Part shown: piece by piece, positions 24,379-33,214 of the stretch
How the letters are laid out: each line of letters starts with the position of its first letter
Numbering within the stretch: position 1 is the stretch's first letter
Source: Noviherbaspirillum sedimenti
Lineage (GTDB): Bacteria > Pseudomonadota > Gammaproteobacteria > Burkholderiales > Burkholderiaceae_D
Direction: 5' to 3'
Assembly: GCF_003590835.1 (NCBI RefSeq)
Contig: NZ_QYUQ01000002.1
Location: 3,100,001 to 3,164,000, forward strand
DNA: 64,000 bases
Position numbers and translations under genes: made by a program
The notes under the pieces: model-generated
Databases searched by the model: none
Told to the model about the DNA's origin: nothing
What the model saw: the letters and a program-made list of their open reading frames with translations, nothing else

Positions 24379-24729
24379 TTACATACCCTCGCCGTTACGG
24401 TAACTGGACTCGCGGTAAGCAGCATTCGCGTATCGTGCCCAACACATGGTTCCGTACCGCCTGAAATAGCGGCTCATTACTTGCCTGCGGCCGATGCAGG
24501 CTGACCAATTACCCGATGCCGTCAAATACATTGCGTTCCGCGGCAGATCCAGCGCCCCCATTTCAACGATCAGATCGTCGCTGTCGTCCAGCGTGATCCG
24601 TAGTTGCTCGCGGCTCGCTCCAAATTCCGTGATGCATGTCAGGGTCCAGCTCGAATCCCCGACCAGTGGAAGTTGGAGTGCTAATTCTCGAAGGATGGGA
24701 TGTATCTGGATTACTGAGGAGTTCGTCAT
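24379..24729 (-). CDS. Hypothetical protein, 116 residues
   Basis: A soluble protein beginning MTNSSVIQIHPILRELALQLPL and ending in an Arg/Tyr-rich tail (RRQVMSRYFRRYGTMCWARYANAAYRESSY). No family is recognised. It is divergent from the helix-turn-helix regulator at 25002 and may be controlled by it. Confidence 0.5.
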   Translation of the reverse strand: MTNSSVIQIHPILRELALQLPLVGDSSWTLTCITEFGASREQLRITLDDSDDLIVEMGALDLPRNAMYLTASGNWSACIGRRQVMSRYFRRYGTMCWARYANAAYRESSYRNGEGM

Positions 24730-24937
24730 AACGATGTTCCTTTCGGGCGTTAATGCCTTACTTTCCCACAGCGCTTTTCGAATTCAAGAGGGCTTTCGAG
24801 AAAAATGTTTTGATTTTTACCCTGCATTGACGCACCGTGTCCTACCAGGACAACCTCACTTCTTGCCTATGCTGTTTTAGTTCTGATGCATTCAAGACGT
24901 ATTGATCAGTCTGTTTTTGAACGGATATTTGTCATTA

Positions 24938-24977
24938 ATTCATTATTAGTGAATAAACACGATCACTGATAGTGAAT
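24938..24977. promoter_or_regulatory. Candidate operators of the island regulator
   Basis: Two TAGTGAAT copies (24947-24954 and 24970-24977) are spaced 23 bp apart. The first is part of ATTCA-N7-TGAAT and the second of TCACT-GAT-AGTGA, both inverted repeats. They lie just upstream of the helix-turn-helix gene, which suggests autoregulation. Confidence 0.45.
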
Positions 24978-25001
24978 GTTGCAAGCGGTAATGTACGGCG
25001 C

Positions 25002-25418
25002 ATGAAATCCGCCTCCGAGAAGACTGCTGCACTGGAAAGACAAGCGTTCAGCGACCGGCTTCGGCGTGCCATTGCCGATTTTGATGAATCGCTTCTAAGT
25101 CCTACAGTCCTGGCGCGCGAGTTCAATCGTCGATCCCGCCATAGCACGATCGGCACGACGGCCGCGTACAAGTGGCTGTCCGGCGAGGCGATTCCCCAGC
25201 AAGAGAAGCTAAGTTTTCTGGCAACCTGGCTCCGTGTATCAGTGCAATGGCTGCGTTACGGCGCTGTCGCGGACGATTCTGAAGCTGGTGCCGTGGTCGG
25301 CAATAAGGAAAGGCGGCGCCAAGACAAGCTGTTGAGCGACTTCGGCGCACTAGGGGAGCGTGACAAGGCGCTGATTGAAAATCTGATTCAGGCGATGCTG
25401 CACAATCAGTCGTCCTGA
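25002..25418 (+). CDS. Helix-turn-helix transcriptional regulator
   Basis: A 138-residue protein. Residues about 12-75 (FSDRLRRAIADF, SPTVLAREFNRRSR, TTAAYKWLSGEAIPQQEKLSFLATWLRVSVQWLRYG) match the prophage-repressor-like helix-turn-helix family common in Burkholderiales; a linker and a short C-terminal helix follow. The ATG at 25002 is preferred over a GTG 30 bp upstream that would overlap the repeat operators. It probably represses itself and the divergent gene. Confidence 0.75.
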   Translation: MKSASEKTAALERQAFSDRLRRAIADFDESLLSPTVLAREFNRRSRHSTIGTTAAYKWLSGEAIPQQEKLSFLATWLRVSVQWLRYGAVADDSEAGAVVGNKERRRQDKLLSDFGALGERDKALIENLIQAMLHNQSS

Positions 25419-25474
25419 ATTCTTGCAGTGCACAATAAAATCAGCTGTCCAACTATCTCGATTGATTCTATTAC

Positions 25475-26665
25475 TTAATAATACCCAGGCCGTTTCGGCT
25501 CTGGTGCATCCAGAATCGTATCGCACACCTGCATCATCGGATCGAGCCAATCAGCCTTGGCCAGCGCCCACGCTATCCAGTCTGCGTGCTCCGGTCGAGC
25601 CCCCATATCGGTAATCAGTTTCTGTTCGCGCGCCGCTATATAGCCTCGAAGACGTGCCGCCCTTTCCCAATTGATGGCATCGGTTTCCAGCTTCTTAAAT
25701 CGCGCCAATTCGTTCTCGCGCCGCTGCACAAGATAAGCATATCGTTCCTCTCGAAGCCGACGCGCCTCTTTCTGCCGCGCTTCTTCTGCTTCTTTTGCCC
25801 TAGTCTCCTCGATCAGCGCAATGAGTCCGGTAACGATCTCTGCCATGCGCTTTTCGAGCGGCGTGCGACTTGTATCGTTCCAATTTCGTGAGGGCCACCG
25901 GCCTGCTGAAATGGTCAATATTCCGGTCGGACGATAGTCATATCCAGGGGTATGCGGATATGGCATCGCCACATCCAGCATTGACCGACTCCGATACCGC
26001 TCTTTCGCCCGCCTTTCGGCGGGCGTATCCACGTGGGTAGTACGTTCGACCCGTTCGGTGATGCTGAACGAGACGACCGTGCCATCAAGATCCAGGAGCG
26101 TTTCCTTGCGCTGCGCATCGATGCGTATCGTGACGGACTGCTTTTCAAGTTGCTTCAGCAAGGAATCGGCGATCAATAGCGCGCGGTCAAGCGATGAACT
26201 GGAAACCTGAAGATGCAACACTTCAGCCGGAGCTGCCCGAAGACCTTTCTCGTCGCTTACACCCTCCCGTTGTTTGAGCCGTTTGCCGGCAGCTTTCACC
26301 AGGGGATGGGGATCAACGAGTTCCGTCGGAACGGTGATTGCCTTTTCAAGGTCCTCTCCGTGACTGATTATTTTTTGTTTGGCGACCGTTTCCGCTGCCT
26401 TCCTTACTGGATCGACCTTGCTCAGTACCGCATCTTGGGGGCTGTTTTCCTTGAGCTTGGGTAAAGGCATCTTTTTCATGATCCGTCCCGCTTTGACTTT
26501 GGCCCAGTATCCCCGGGTCGGCAGCGGTATGCTCAGTTTCTTGCAAATCTTGGCGAGCCCTACGTCGGAAATGCCATAGCGCTTGGCGACAATCACAACG
26601 GGATCTGCCCACACCTCCTCATACAATTTTTGCCTATCCACGACAGTTTGATTGGGATTTGCCAT
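25475..26665 (-). CDS. Island-associated hypothetical protein with N-terminal helix-turn-helix
   Basis: A 396-residue protein. The N-terminus (LYEEVWADPVVIVAKRYGISDVGLAKICKKLSIPLPTRGYWAKVKAG) is a well-recognised motif of a hypothetical family found in genomic islands of Proteobacteria. The centre is mixed, and residues about 290-345 form a long charged coiled coil (ARQKEARRLREERYAYLVQRRENELARFKK). The function is not known. Confidence 0.7.
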   Translation of the reverse strand: MANPNQTVVDRQKLYEEVWADPVVIVAKRYGISDVGLAKICKKLSIPLPTRGYWAKVKAGRIMKKMPLPKLKENSPQDAVLSKVDPVRKAAETVAKQKIISHGEDLEKAITVPTELVDPHPLVKAAGKRLKQREGVSDEKGLRAAPAEVLHLQVSSSSLDRALLIADSLLKQLEKQSVTIRIDAQRKETLLDLDGTVVSFSITERVERTTHVDTPAERRAKERYRSRSMLDVAMPYPHTPGYDYRPTGILTISAGRWPSRNWNDTSRTPLEKRMAEIVTGLIALIEETRAKEAEEARQKEARRLREERYAYLVQRRENELARFKKLETDAINWERAARLRGYIAAREQKLITDMGARPEHADWIAWALAKADWLDPMMQVCDTILDAPEPKRPGYY

Positions 26666-26870
26666 AGCATTTACCGTTTAAAGTCGTTTTGGGCTGAAAA
26701 AAGAAATAGAGTGCTAGATTAATCAGCATTCCGCATCCACATCTCATAGAATTACAATTTGCGCAATATTGTTGTCGCCATATACATTAAAAGATATCAA
26801 TCAGCGATCAGGAATTCACGGAAGCTGAATTCGTCATTTCGTCAGGCTAATTACGCAAGGGGATTTATTG

Positions 26871-27782
26871 GTGTTTAGTGAAATCGTCGCCGGTTTGAAT
26901 CTTTGGGATCGATGTTTGAAACTTTGGGATCGATTCAAGAAATGGCATCACGCCAAGCAAAATCCGCCAATCGAATCGGTGGCGTCCCGATTCATCCGCC
27001 TCTTTGAAAATTACGGCGTTCACCGTAACCAGATTCCCCGATATTTTGGTCATGGCATCAAGATGCTGGACCTACAGGACGATGCTTCGCTCCTCCTAAA
27101 GCTAGACGAAGCTATCCTAGACGCGGCATGTGCGCGTTTTGCAGTTCGCCGAGAATGGATGGATGGAGCGGATCTTCAGGCACATCTTTGCCACGATTTC
27201 TATAAGGATCCCAAAGGCTTCGCGGTTTTACTCGAAACCCTAAAACAAAATAATCCGGATGGAGAATTGAATGGCATATTGGTCGCTCCTCTTGAAAAAG
27301 AGCGAGATGCAGAAGCCTTGCTTATTTTGCAGGAATCAATTGGCTTTATAGGCGAAAAGCCGATCTATCGCTATCATTTGTGTAATAACTGGTCGTTTTC
27401 CTACTGGAAGTCCCGTGCTTATTTGACGGCATGCATCGCAATCGCTTGGAAGCATGAAGTTTATGTACATGGCATTTTTGCGCGGAAGAAAGTCATTGAG
27501 AAATTATCAGAGGGGAAAACTTTACTTGGCTGGCAGGGTGATGGAATGTGGAGCCTTGGTATTAAGCGATGGCATCCAGAAGACATGGCCCTACGCCCAG
27601 AAATATATCTTAATGGGCTTGATCCTGAACAAGACAATTTTGGAATCGTGGCCGGCTTGCAGCTCTGGCTTGAATTGGAAAATAAAGGCTTGATGAATAC
27701 TGGCGTTGATGAAAGCGCCCGACCACAGTTTCAACAAGAGCTAGCCAAGTATCAAATTGCATCGCAATCCATGGATTCATAG
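26871..27782 (+). CDS. Hypothetical protein, 303 residues
   Basis: The GTG at 26871 has an AAGGGGA Shine-Dalgarno 7 nt upstream; a TTG one codon earlier is possible. It is a soluble protein with many Trp (NLWDRCLKLWDRFKKWHH, YHLCNNWSFSYWKSRAY) and LTACIAIAWKHEVYVHG in the centre. I do not recognise it. It is the last full-length gene of the island. Confidence 0.55.
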   Translation: MFSEIVAGLNLWDRCLKLWDRFKKWHHAKQNPPIESVASRFIRLFENYGVHRNQIPRYFGHGIKMLDLQDDASLLLKLDEAILDAACARFAVRREWMDGADLQAHLCHDFYKDPKGFAVLLETLKQNNPDGELNGILVAPLEKERDAEALLILQESIGFIGEKPIYRYHLCNNWSFSYWKSRAYLTACIAIAWKHEVYVHGIFARKKVIEKLSEGKTLLGWQGDGMWSLGIKRWHPEDMALRPEIYLNGLDPEQDNFGIVAGLQLWLELENKGLMNTGVDESARPQFQQELAKYQIASQSMDS

Positions 27783-27885
27783 GTCAAGCTTCTTACCTAG
27801 TAGCGGAATTACGAAAGCTTTTATCAGTTTATGAATTTTTACATCAACAAAAATTAAACAGCGGTTCCCACATCATAGGCTAGGA

Positions 27886-28134
27886 ATGTCTACCGTGGTG
27901 CGTTTGACACATTACAAAAAAATCATGCCTCTTCAAAATCATTCAAAAAACTGCGAGCTTGTAATTGGAATAGTAGCGCCAGTGGGCGTCAACCTTGACG
28001 ACGTCCAAAATAGACTTGGTTCACTTTTTGAACAGTTCCAATACAAGTTGAATTTTATCCAAGTCAGCAAACTAGCGCTGTCCTACCTAGATGTTGAGGC
28101 CTCCACGGTAATCCCCCCATTTTTAAGCGCTTAA
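27886..28134 (+). pseudogene. Truncated N-terminus resembling anti-phage dCTP/dCMP deaminase
   Basis: From about codon 14 the frame reads NCELVIGIVAPVGVNLDDVQNRLGSLFEQF and YKLNFIQVSKLALSY, which matches the N-terminal P-loop-kinase-like domain of anti-phage dCTP deaminases (ELV-x-G-x-V-x-P-x-G-x-x-L, then a second strand and a serine-containing loop). Those proteins exceed 450 residues and carry a C-terminal deaminase with zinc motifs, which is absent. The match stops at YLD, where a 12-bp inverted repeat and IS3 debris begin, so the gene was cut by mobile DNA. Confidence 0.5.
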
Positions 28135-28151
28135 CTTCCGGGGGGATTACC
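28107..28151. repeat. 12-bp inverted repeat with an inner palindrome, probable IS scar
   Basis: GGTAATCCCCCC (28107-28118) and GGGGGGATTACC (28140-28151) are perfect inverted repeats 21 bp apart. The spacer contains the palindrome TTAAGCGCTTAA (28123-28134). The unit sits exactly between the truncated deaminase fragment and the truncated IS3 transposase, as expected for an IS end-to-end junction or excision scar. Confidence 0.55.
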
Positions 28152-28478
28152 AGACAACGGTGCGAAATTTACGGCGACGGCGGTGATGAAGTAGCTGCGG
28201 GACCAGAATATCGGCCCTGCCTATATAAAACCAGGAAGTCCCTGGCAGAACGGTTTTGTGGAAAGCTTCAACGTCAAGTTGCGCGAAGAATGCCTGAACA
28301 GGGAATGATTCGTGACACGGCGGGAGGCAAAAGTCGTCATTGAGAAATGGCGCCAGTTTTACAATAACGAGCGACCGCATTCTGCGCTCGGCAACCGCAC
28401 GCCGGCTGAAGCATGCCGGCAACGATGGCAAAATCAGACTGCTTGCCCCCGAAGGCTTACTTTGGAAATGGCTCCAAA
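28152..28478 (+). pseudogene. IS3-family transposase OrfB, C-terminal remnant
   Basis: The frame reads DNGAKFTATAVMK, stop, [36 protein letters not shown], stop, VTRREAKVVIEKWRQFYNNERPHSALGNRTPAEA. This is the end of the integrase core with the second Asp and the Glu of the DDE triad. Two in-frame stops and loss of the first half make it dead. Confidence 0.85.
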
Positions 28479-28639
28479 TTTCTGTAACAAGTCAAACATG
28501 CGCAGCCAAATCGAATGTATCCATGACATGCTGACCAACACTTGCTTCAGGACCTTGGTCACATTGAATCATTGTCTTACTCCGGAAAGCGCATTTTTAA
28601 AGTCTAATTGTACCCGCCGAAGGCAGGTAAATAGCCGAC

Positions 28640-28878
28640 ATCGAAATATTGATAATTTGGGTTTCTCCCGCTTGAGACGCGCGTTCTCGGCACGCAGTCT
28701 GGACAGTTCCATTTGTTCCGGCGTGACGACTTTTCTGCCAGCACCTTTGAGCTTACCTGCCGCAGTCGCCTTGCCCCAATTCCTTTACCACGGCCGTGAT
28801 TGATTCGCCGGCTGTGACGCGCTTGACGGCAAGCGCCTTGAACTCAGTCGTATATGCCTGTTTCGGCATCTTTTTCAT
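28640..28878 (-). pseudogene. IS3-family OrfA remnant, opposite orientation
   Basis: From 28878 on the minus strand the frame reads KQAYTTEFKALAVKRVTAGESITAVVKELGQG, the OrfA helix-turn-helix start, then shifts frame at a deletion near 28775 and continues KLKGAGRKVVTPEQMELSRLRAENARLKRE, the leucine-zipper part. It is oriented against the OrfB remnant, so the two come from different insertions or an inversion. The remaining bases of 28479-28943 show no gene. Confidence 0.75.
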
Positions 28879-28943
28879 TTCCAGTCTTTCCCAAGTAACG
28901 TCAATTTTACGTCACTTTTGGCCGACGAAATTTCATGGGGATC

Positions 28944-29984
28944 TCACCGTGATGTCGAATCATTTTCCGCGCACTTTCTGATGGTTGAATTGTGGCTCCG
29001 TAGACCGAGCTTTTCAAATAGTGCGCGGTCCACATCGGCCTCCGGGTTACCGGTGGTCAGCAGCTTGTCGCCATAGAAAATCGAATTTGCGCCGACCAAG
29101 AAGCACATCGCCTGCACTGCTTCACCCATTTCACGGCGGCCGGCCGACAGGCGCACGCGCGCTTTCGGCATCGTGATGCGTGCAACCGCGATGGTGCGCA
29201 CGAATTCCAGCGGGTCGAGCGGATCGATGCCGTGCAACGGCGTGCCTTCCACCTGCACCAGGTGGTTGATCGGCACAGATTCCGGATACGGATCGAGGTT
29301 CGCGACCTGCGCGATCAATCCGGCGCGTTGGCGGCGCGATTCACCCATGCCGACGATGCCGCCGCAGCACACCTTGATGCCGGCGTTGCGCACCTTGTCG
29401 AGCGTATCAAGGCGATTCTCATAACTGCGAGTGCTGATGATATCGCCGTAGAATTCCGGTTCAGTATCGAGATTATGGTTGTAGTAATCGAGTCCTGCGG
29501 CGGCGAGGCGCTCGGCCTGGCCGTCTTCCAACATTCCGAGCGTGGCGCACGCTTCTAGCCCAAGGTTCTTGACGCCGCGTACCATGGCCTCCACATGATC
29601 GAGGTCGCGGTCCTTCGGGCCGCGCCAGGCGGCGCCCATGCAGAAGCGCGTGGCGCCATGCTTTTGTGCTTCCCGCGCGGCGGACAGCACGGTGTCCAGT
29701 TCCAGCAGTTTTTGTGCGGTGACCCCAGTATCGTAGCGTGAGGCTTGCGGACAGTAGCCGCAATCCTCCGGACAGCCGCCGGTCTTGATCGAGAGCAGCG
29801 TTGCCAGTTCAACTTCCTGCGGATCGAAGTGTTCGCGATGTACCTGTTGCGCACGGAACACCAGATCGTTGAAGGGCAGGTTGAACAGCTCCAACACCTT
29901 GTCGACCGGCCATTGCTGTGCGGCGATGGCCCGTAGTTCGGCGGGAGTCGAAATCTGCCGGAATGTGATCGGTTGTGACGACAT
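28944..29984 (-). CDS. bioB: Biotin synthase
   Basis: A 346-residue radical SAM enzyme, the same length as E. coli Bio[20 protein letters not shown] at residues 49-67 holds the CxxxCxxC cluster ligands. [28 protein letters not shown] and [22 protein letters not shown] are typical, and [32 protein letters not shown] carries the conserved Arg of the [2Fe-2S] site. It inserts sulfur into dethiobiotin. It follows a broken bioD in the same direction. It may serve the biotin-dependent carboxylase in the cluster further on, but it is a general biosynthetic gene. Confidence 0.96.
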   Translation of the reverse strand: MSSQPITFRQISTPAELRAIAAQQWPVDKVLELFNLPFNDLVFRAQQVHREHFDPQEVELATLLSIKTGGCPEDCGYCPQASRYDTGVTAQKLLELDTVLSAAREAQKHGATRFCMGAAWRGPKDRDLDHVEAMVRGVKNLGLEACATLGMLEDGQAERLAAAGLDYYNHNLDTEPEFYGDIISTRSYENRLDTLDKVRNAGIKVCCGGIVGMGESRRQRAGLIAQVANLDPYPESVPINHLVQVEGTPLHGIDPLDPLEFVRTIAVARITMPKARVRLSAGRREMGEAVQAMCFLVGANSIFYGDKLLTTGNPEADVDRALFEKLGLRSHNSTIRKCAENDSTSR

Positions 29985-29999
29985 GAATTACTTCCTTTG

Positions 30000-30354
30000 C
30001 ATCAAAGTGAAACGGAACTTGCGGCGCGCACTTTCGGCCAACCAGGCAATACCAAAAATCGAGATGTGCCAAGGCCACTTGGGCCAGCGGCGACGCCAGC
30101 CGCGGTATCGCGCAGGAGATACGGCGTGGCCAGGGAAACCGGCAGCAGCACATTCCCGGCGTCGGCGACGATGTCCACATCCTCGTTGTGCCAGACGCTC
30201 TCGATTAAGCGCGCGCCCGCTGCAACGGGCTCATGCCGGCGACGCGCACGCCATGTTGGACCAGTGCATACAGCATCGCGCTGGACACCAGTGTCTTGCC
30301 GATCTCGGTGTCGGTGCCGGTGCCGGTGACGAAATAACCGATGGGCGCGTTCAT
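30000..30354 (-). pseudogene. bioD: Dethiobiotin synthetase remnant
   Basis: It starts MNAPIGYFVTGTGTDTEIGKTLVSSAMLYALVQHGVRVAGM, the BioD P-loop region, with an extra Gly-Thr pair caused by a 6-bp repeat. A single-base deletion at the expected KPVAAGA segment (near 30230) shifts the frame; the other frame continues PVAAGARLIESVWHNEDVDIVADAGNVLLPVSLATPYLLRD. A second shift and truncation follow before bioB. About 120 of about 230 codons survive. Confidence 0.85.
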
Positions 30355-30424
30355 GCGGATGTCTCCAGTAATTAGTTGGCTTGACTGGATAACGCCGAGA
30401 CAAGGAAGCCTTTCGCCTGGCAAA

Positions 30425-31201
30425 TTATTGGCCGATGAAAACGGGCGGCCGCTTTTCAATGAAAGCACGCTGCGCTTCCTTGGAGTCTTCTGTCGCCGAG
30501 ATGATCGCCGTCATGTCTTGTTCGTAACGATAGCCATCGCGCAAGCTCATATCCTCAATCGTATTCAAGGTATGTTTCGCCTTGCTGGAAGCAATGGGGC
30601 TCTTGGAAGCAATTTCTCGCGCCAATTCGATGACCATGGGTAATAGCTGATCGGGGGCGACGCATTCTTCCACAATACCAAGACGGTAAAGCTCAGACGC
30701 GGGAACGCGATAGCCGGTTAGCATCATACGGCGTAGTCGAGAGTGGTTGAAAAGCCGCATGGCGTGACGTCCGCCACCCATTAGCCCGACATTTATTTCG
30801 GGCAGCCCGAGGCATGCGGTTTCGGAAGCATATAGGATGTCGCTTGACGCAGCAATTGCAAGGCCAGCTCCTAGAGCAGGGCCATTTATGGCTGCAATCA
30901 CAGGCTTTGTGCATTCTCGGATAGAGTGAAAACACTCTCGAGTCCGTCTCGAATGAGCCGGAAGATCGCCCGCCTTCTTAATGTTTTCTGCCCTGCTCTT
31001 GAGGTCCGCACCGGCACAAAATATCTTTCCTGCGCCGGTGAGAATTACGACGCGCACATCGTCACGCTCGGATATTTCGTCGAGAGCCGCCGTTAACTCG
31101 TCATTCAAGGTACGGCTGAGGGCGTTAACTGGCGGATTGTCCATCGTCAGTGTCGCGACGAATTGCTCAATATCAACCTTGAGCTGCGTGAAATTTTCCA
31201 T
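30425..31201 (-). CDS. Enoyl-CoA hydratase/isomerase family protein
   Basis: A 258-residue crotonase-fold protein. GAGKIFCAGADLKSR and INGPALGAGLAIAASSDILYASETACLGLPEINVGLMGGGRHAMRLF give the oxyanion hole and one acidic residue (Glu in LPEINVG); the other hydratase Glu position is Ala. That points to a hydratase-like or decarboxylase/isomerase variant. The gene is at the 3' end of the acyl-CoA cluster, and GGGAAAG precedes the ATG. Confidence 0.85.
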   Translation of the reverse strand: MENFTQLKVDIEQFVATLTMDNPPVNALSRTLNDELTAALDEISERDDVRVVILTGAGKIFCAGADLKSRAENIKKAGDLPAHSRRTRECFHSIRECTKPVIAAINGPALGAGLAIAASSDILYASETACLGLPEINVGLMGGGRHAMRLFNHSRLRRMMLTGYRVPASELYRLGIVEECVAPDQLLPMVIELAREIASKSPIASSKAKHTLNTIEDMSLRDGYRYEQDMTAIISATEDSKEAQRAFIEKRPPVFIGQ

Positions 31202-31573
31202 AACTTTCCCTTACCAAAATATCATTAATTATTGACTTTTTCGAGCGATTAGCCATTTATATCGTTGGCCAGAAAAGCCGAAGCAACATCGAGGCGTCCC
31301 ATGTTACGAGCTTGAAGCGGAACGGCAGGTACGTGAAGCCAACACAACGACCAGCGGCAGCTGCAACTCAGGCAAGGGCATTCCGGTCGTATCCGCATCA
31401 ATGACTTCAAAACGCTGACGAGCACGACGGCATTGATTCTCGGCTTGTATGTTGTCATTAAATTTCTTACACTCCGCCCGACCGATCGATGGCCGGATGC
31501 AAGTATGTTTATGTCGGTAGGCCGCACGCCATTCTGCGCGGTCCCATTCGGATAACCCTTTTTACTAATACAC
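31202..31573. other. Intergenic stretch, nothing recognised
   Basis: These 372 bp separate two enoyl-CoA hydratase genes of the same direction. I see no gene, terminator or operator of the CCG-N6-CGG type. The open frames here show no family motif and no ribosome-binding site; it may be a decayed gene. Confidence 0.4.
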
Positions 31574-32404
31574 TTAATTTTCGCAATCCGTATTACCACT
31601 TGAGCCGAATACAGGGGGACGTTTACTTAGAAACGCCGCTGCTCCCTCGGCGAAATCGGCAGTGGCCACGCATTGCGCGGAAAGCTCCATCTCTCTTAGT
31701 AGCTGCTGGTCATAATCGGTGTGGGCAGACTCGCGTATAGCGGTCTTTACCGCGGCTAGCGCAAAGATCGGACCGCGCGCGAGCTGGGCAGTCAGTTCGT
31801 CAACAGCACCGGAAAATTCGGAGTCGGGATAACAGCGCCAGATGAGTCCCCACTCCTCGGCTTGTCGAGCACTGAAAGTTTCACCCAGCATGGACAACCC
31901 GAGCGTCCGCGCACGTCCAATAAGCCGTGGCAGCATCCAGGTACAACCAAGATCAGGGATCAAGGCAAGCAATGGCGTGAACTTGGGCAGAAAGCGGGCA
32001 GACTCAGTAGCAACCACGATATCGGCTGCCAGCGCCAGCCCGATCCCCCCACCCACGACTGGTCCATTGACCGCAGCGACCACTGGCTTCGGACAGTGGT
32101 GGAGACTAATCATGAGCGGGTTGATAGCATCTCGCACAAACCGCAAGGAACTTTCGCTTTGCGCAGCGCGACACGCCGGATCAAAACTCGTATCAACATT
32201 GCCGAGATCAGCTCCCGAGCAAAAGGCGCTTCCAGAACCGGTCAATAACAAGGTTCGCACTTGTGCATCGGTGACAGCTAGCCGCACTGCCTCCCGCAGC
32301 TCGCGCGCCATCTGGTCATTCAATCCGTTGCGAACTTTTGGCCGATTCATCGTCAGGCGAGCAACCCCATTTTCAACGCTGTAACATATTGTCTGGAATT
32401 CCAT
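31574..32404 (-). CDS. Enoyl-CoA hydratase/isomerase family protein, PaaG-like
   Basis: A 276-residue crotonase-fold protein. GSGSAFCSGADLGN and VNGPVVGGGIGLALAADIVVATESARF are followed by ALIPDLGCTWMLPRLIG, in which an Asp occupies the second catalytic position as in the ring-isomerase PaaG and related isomerases. It is likely an isomerase or hydratase on a 2,3-enoyl-CoA; the substrate is unknown. Confidence 0.85.
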   Translation of the reverse strand: MEFQTICYSVENGVARLTMNRPKVRNGLNDQMARELREAVRLAVTDAQVRTLLLTGSGSAFCSGADLGNVDTSFDPACRAAQSESSLRFVRDAINPLMISLHHCPKPVVAAVNGPVVGGGIGLALAADIVVATESARFLPKFTPLLALIPDLGCTWMLPRLIGRARTLGLSMLGETFSARQAEEWGLIWRCYPDSEFSGAVDELTAQLARGPIFALAAVKTAIRESAHTDYDQQLLREMELSAQCVATADFAEGAAAFLSKRPPVFGSSGNTDCEN

Positions 32405-32587
32405 TGATACCCTTTACTTTGCTGTTATCAGCACATTGCGGATAGACATGGTCGAACGCGCCCACCCCCGCGAGCCATGCCATCTCCCCGCGTTGTTGAA
32501 TATCGTGGCAATTGATGAATCAAGCGTGGATTGGCGAGGTTTCACGAACACAAATTTGGCGAACGCTGGTCTCCCCCTCACGTACAT

Positions 32588-32785
32588 CTATTTTCTTTCA
32601 AAAGCAGCACCTATTGGAGAATTCGCAATTTCGCAAATCTTCTCATCAAGCGCCGGCTTGGAAACGGACCGCCATCCAATCTCGACCTGGATCTGCCTTA
32701 CGTCAAGTGGCGGGTGCTTTTTTCGCAGGCGATCCACTAACCAAAGCCTTACTTTTTCTTTACTTGGCCTACCAAATTCTTCCAT
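32588..32785 (-). CDS. Small protein of the PxKE-x-IR-x-WL family
   Basis: A 65-residue frame starting MEEFGRPSKEKVRLWLVDRL, later RQIQVEIGWR. The start was chosen because it aligns residue by residue with the small protein encoded between etfB and etfA in this window (MENIHQPTKEQIREWLARRR, QIRRQLGWE). Longer starts at 32797 or 32806 are possible. No good Shine-Dalgarno is visible. The pattern suggests a small conserved family rather than chance; its function is unknown. The rest of 32405-32842 is empty. Confidence 0.45.
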   Translation of the reverse strand: MEEFGRPSKEKVRLWLVDRLRKKHPPLDVRQIQVEIGWRSVSKPALDEKICEIANSPIGAAFERK

Positions 32786-32842
32786 GCCATTTTTCATCGC
32801 GTGCATCAAGCCATATTAGAGAAAGAAACTGTACTGGGAAAC

Positions 32843-33187
32843 TCACTTCAATATCTCATTCCACTGCTCTGGCCCCGTAGCCTTATACACGGCCAATGCT
32901 ACTGTCTCGACAGCCAGTGCGGTGCTCAGTGGAAGGTTCTGCTTATTCAGAATTTCAATGATCGCCTTCGCACTCTCCTCGTTTTCTGCCTCAAAATTGT
33001 AGAGGCATAAGTAGCGCTGGTGAAACGTCTTAGAAGGCGCGAGACGCAACAACTGAAACCTCTGCGCACTGAGCACCCCAGGCACCTCAAGCATGTCCGG
33101 AATATGAGTTTGGTCATACCAATCCCCACATTCATTTTCCTTGCCATTTACTGGATTGCTCAATGCAGCCAGAATAAATCTCGCCAT
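32843..33187 (-). CDS. Dimeric alpha-beta barrel (EthD/DUF4286-like) small protein
   Basis: A 114-residue protein starting at an ATG with AGGAGA upstream. FILAALSNPVNGKENECGDWYDQTHIPDMLEVPGVLSAQRFQL is typical of the ferredoxin-like dimeric barrel family often found in aromatic or steroid degradation clusters (WYDxxHIPDML). It may be an auxiliary enzyme or a ligand-binding protein of the pathway. Confidence 0.7.
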   Translation of the reverse strand: MARFILAALSNPVNGKENECGDWYDQTHIPDMLEVPGVLSAQRFQLLRLAPSKTFHQRYLCLYNFEAENEESAKAIIEILNKQNLPLSTALAVETVALAVYKATGPEQWNEILK

Positions 33188-33214
33188 CACTTTTCTCCTG
33201 TATAACTTAGTATG

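Noticed and set aside
31249..31599. 116-residue minus-strand frame in the gap between two crotonase genes
   Set aside because: No start signal, no motif and low-complexity Arg/Ser/Cys content; it probably occurs by chance.
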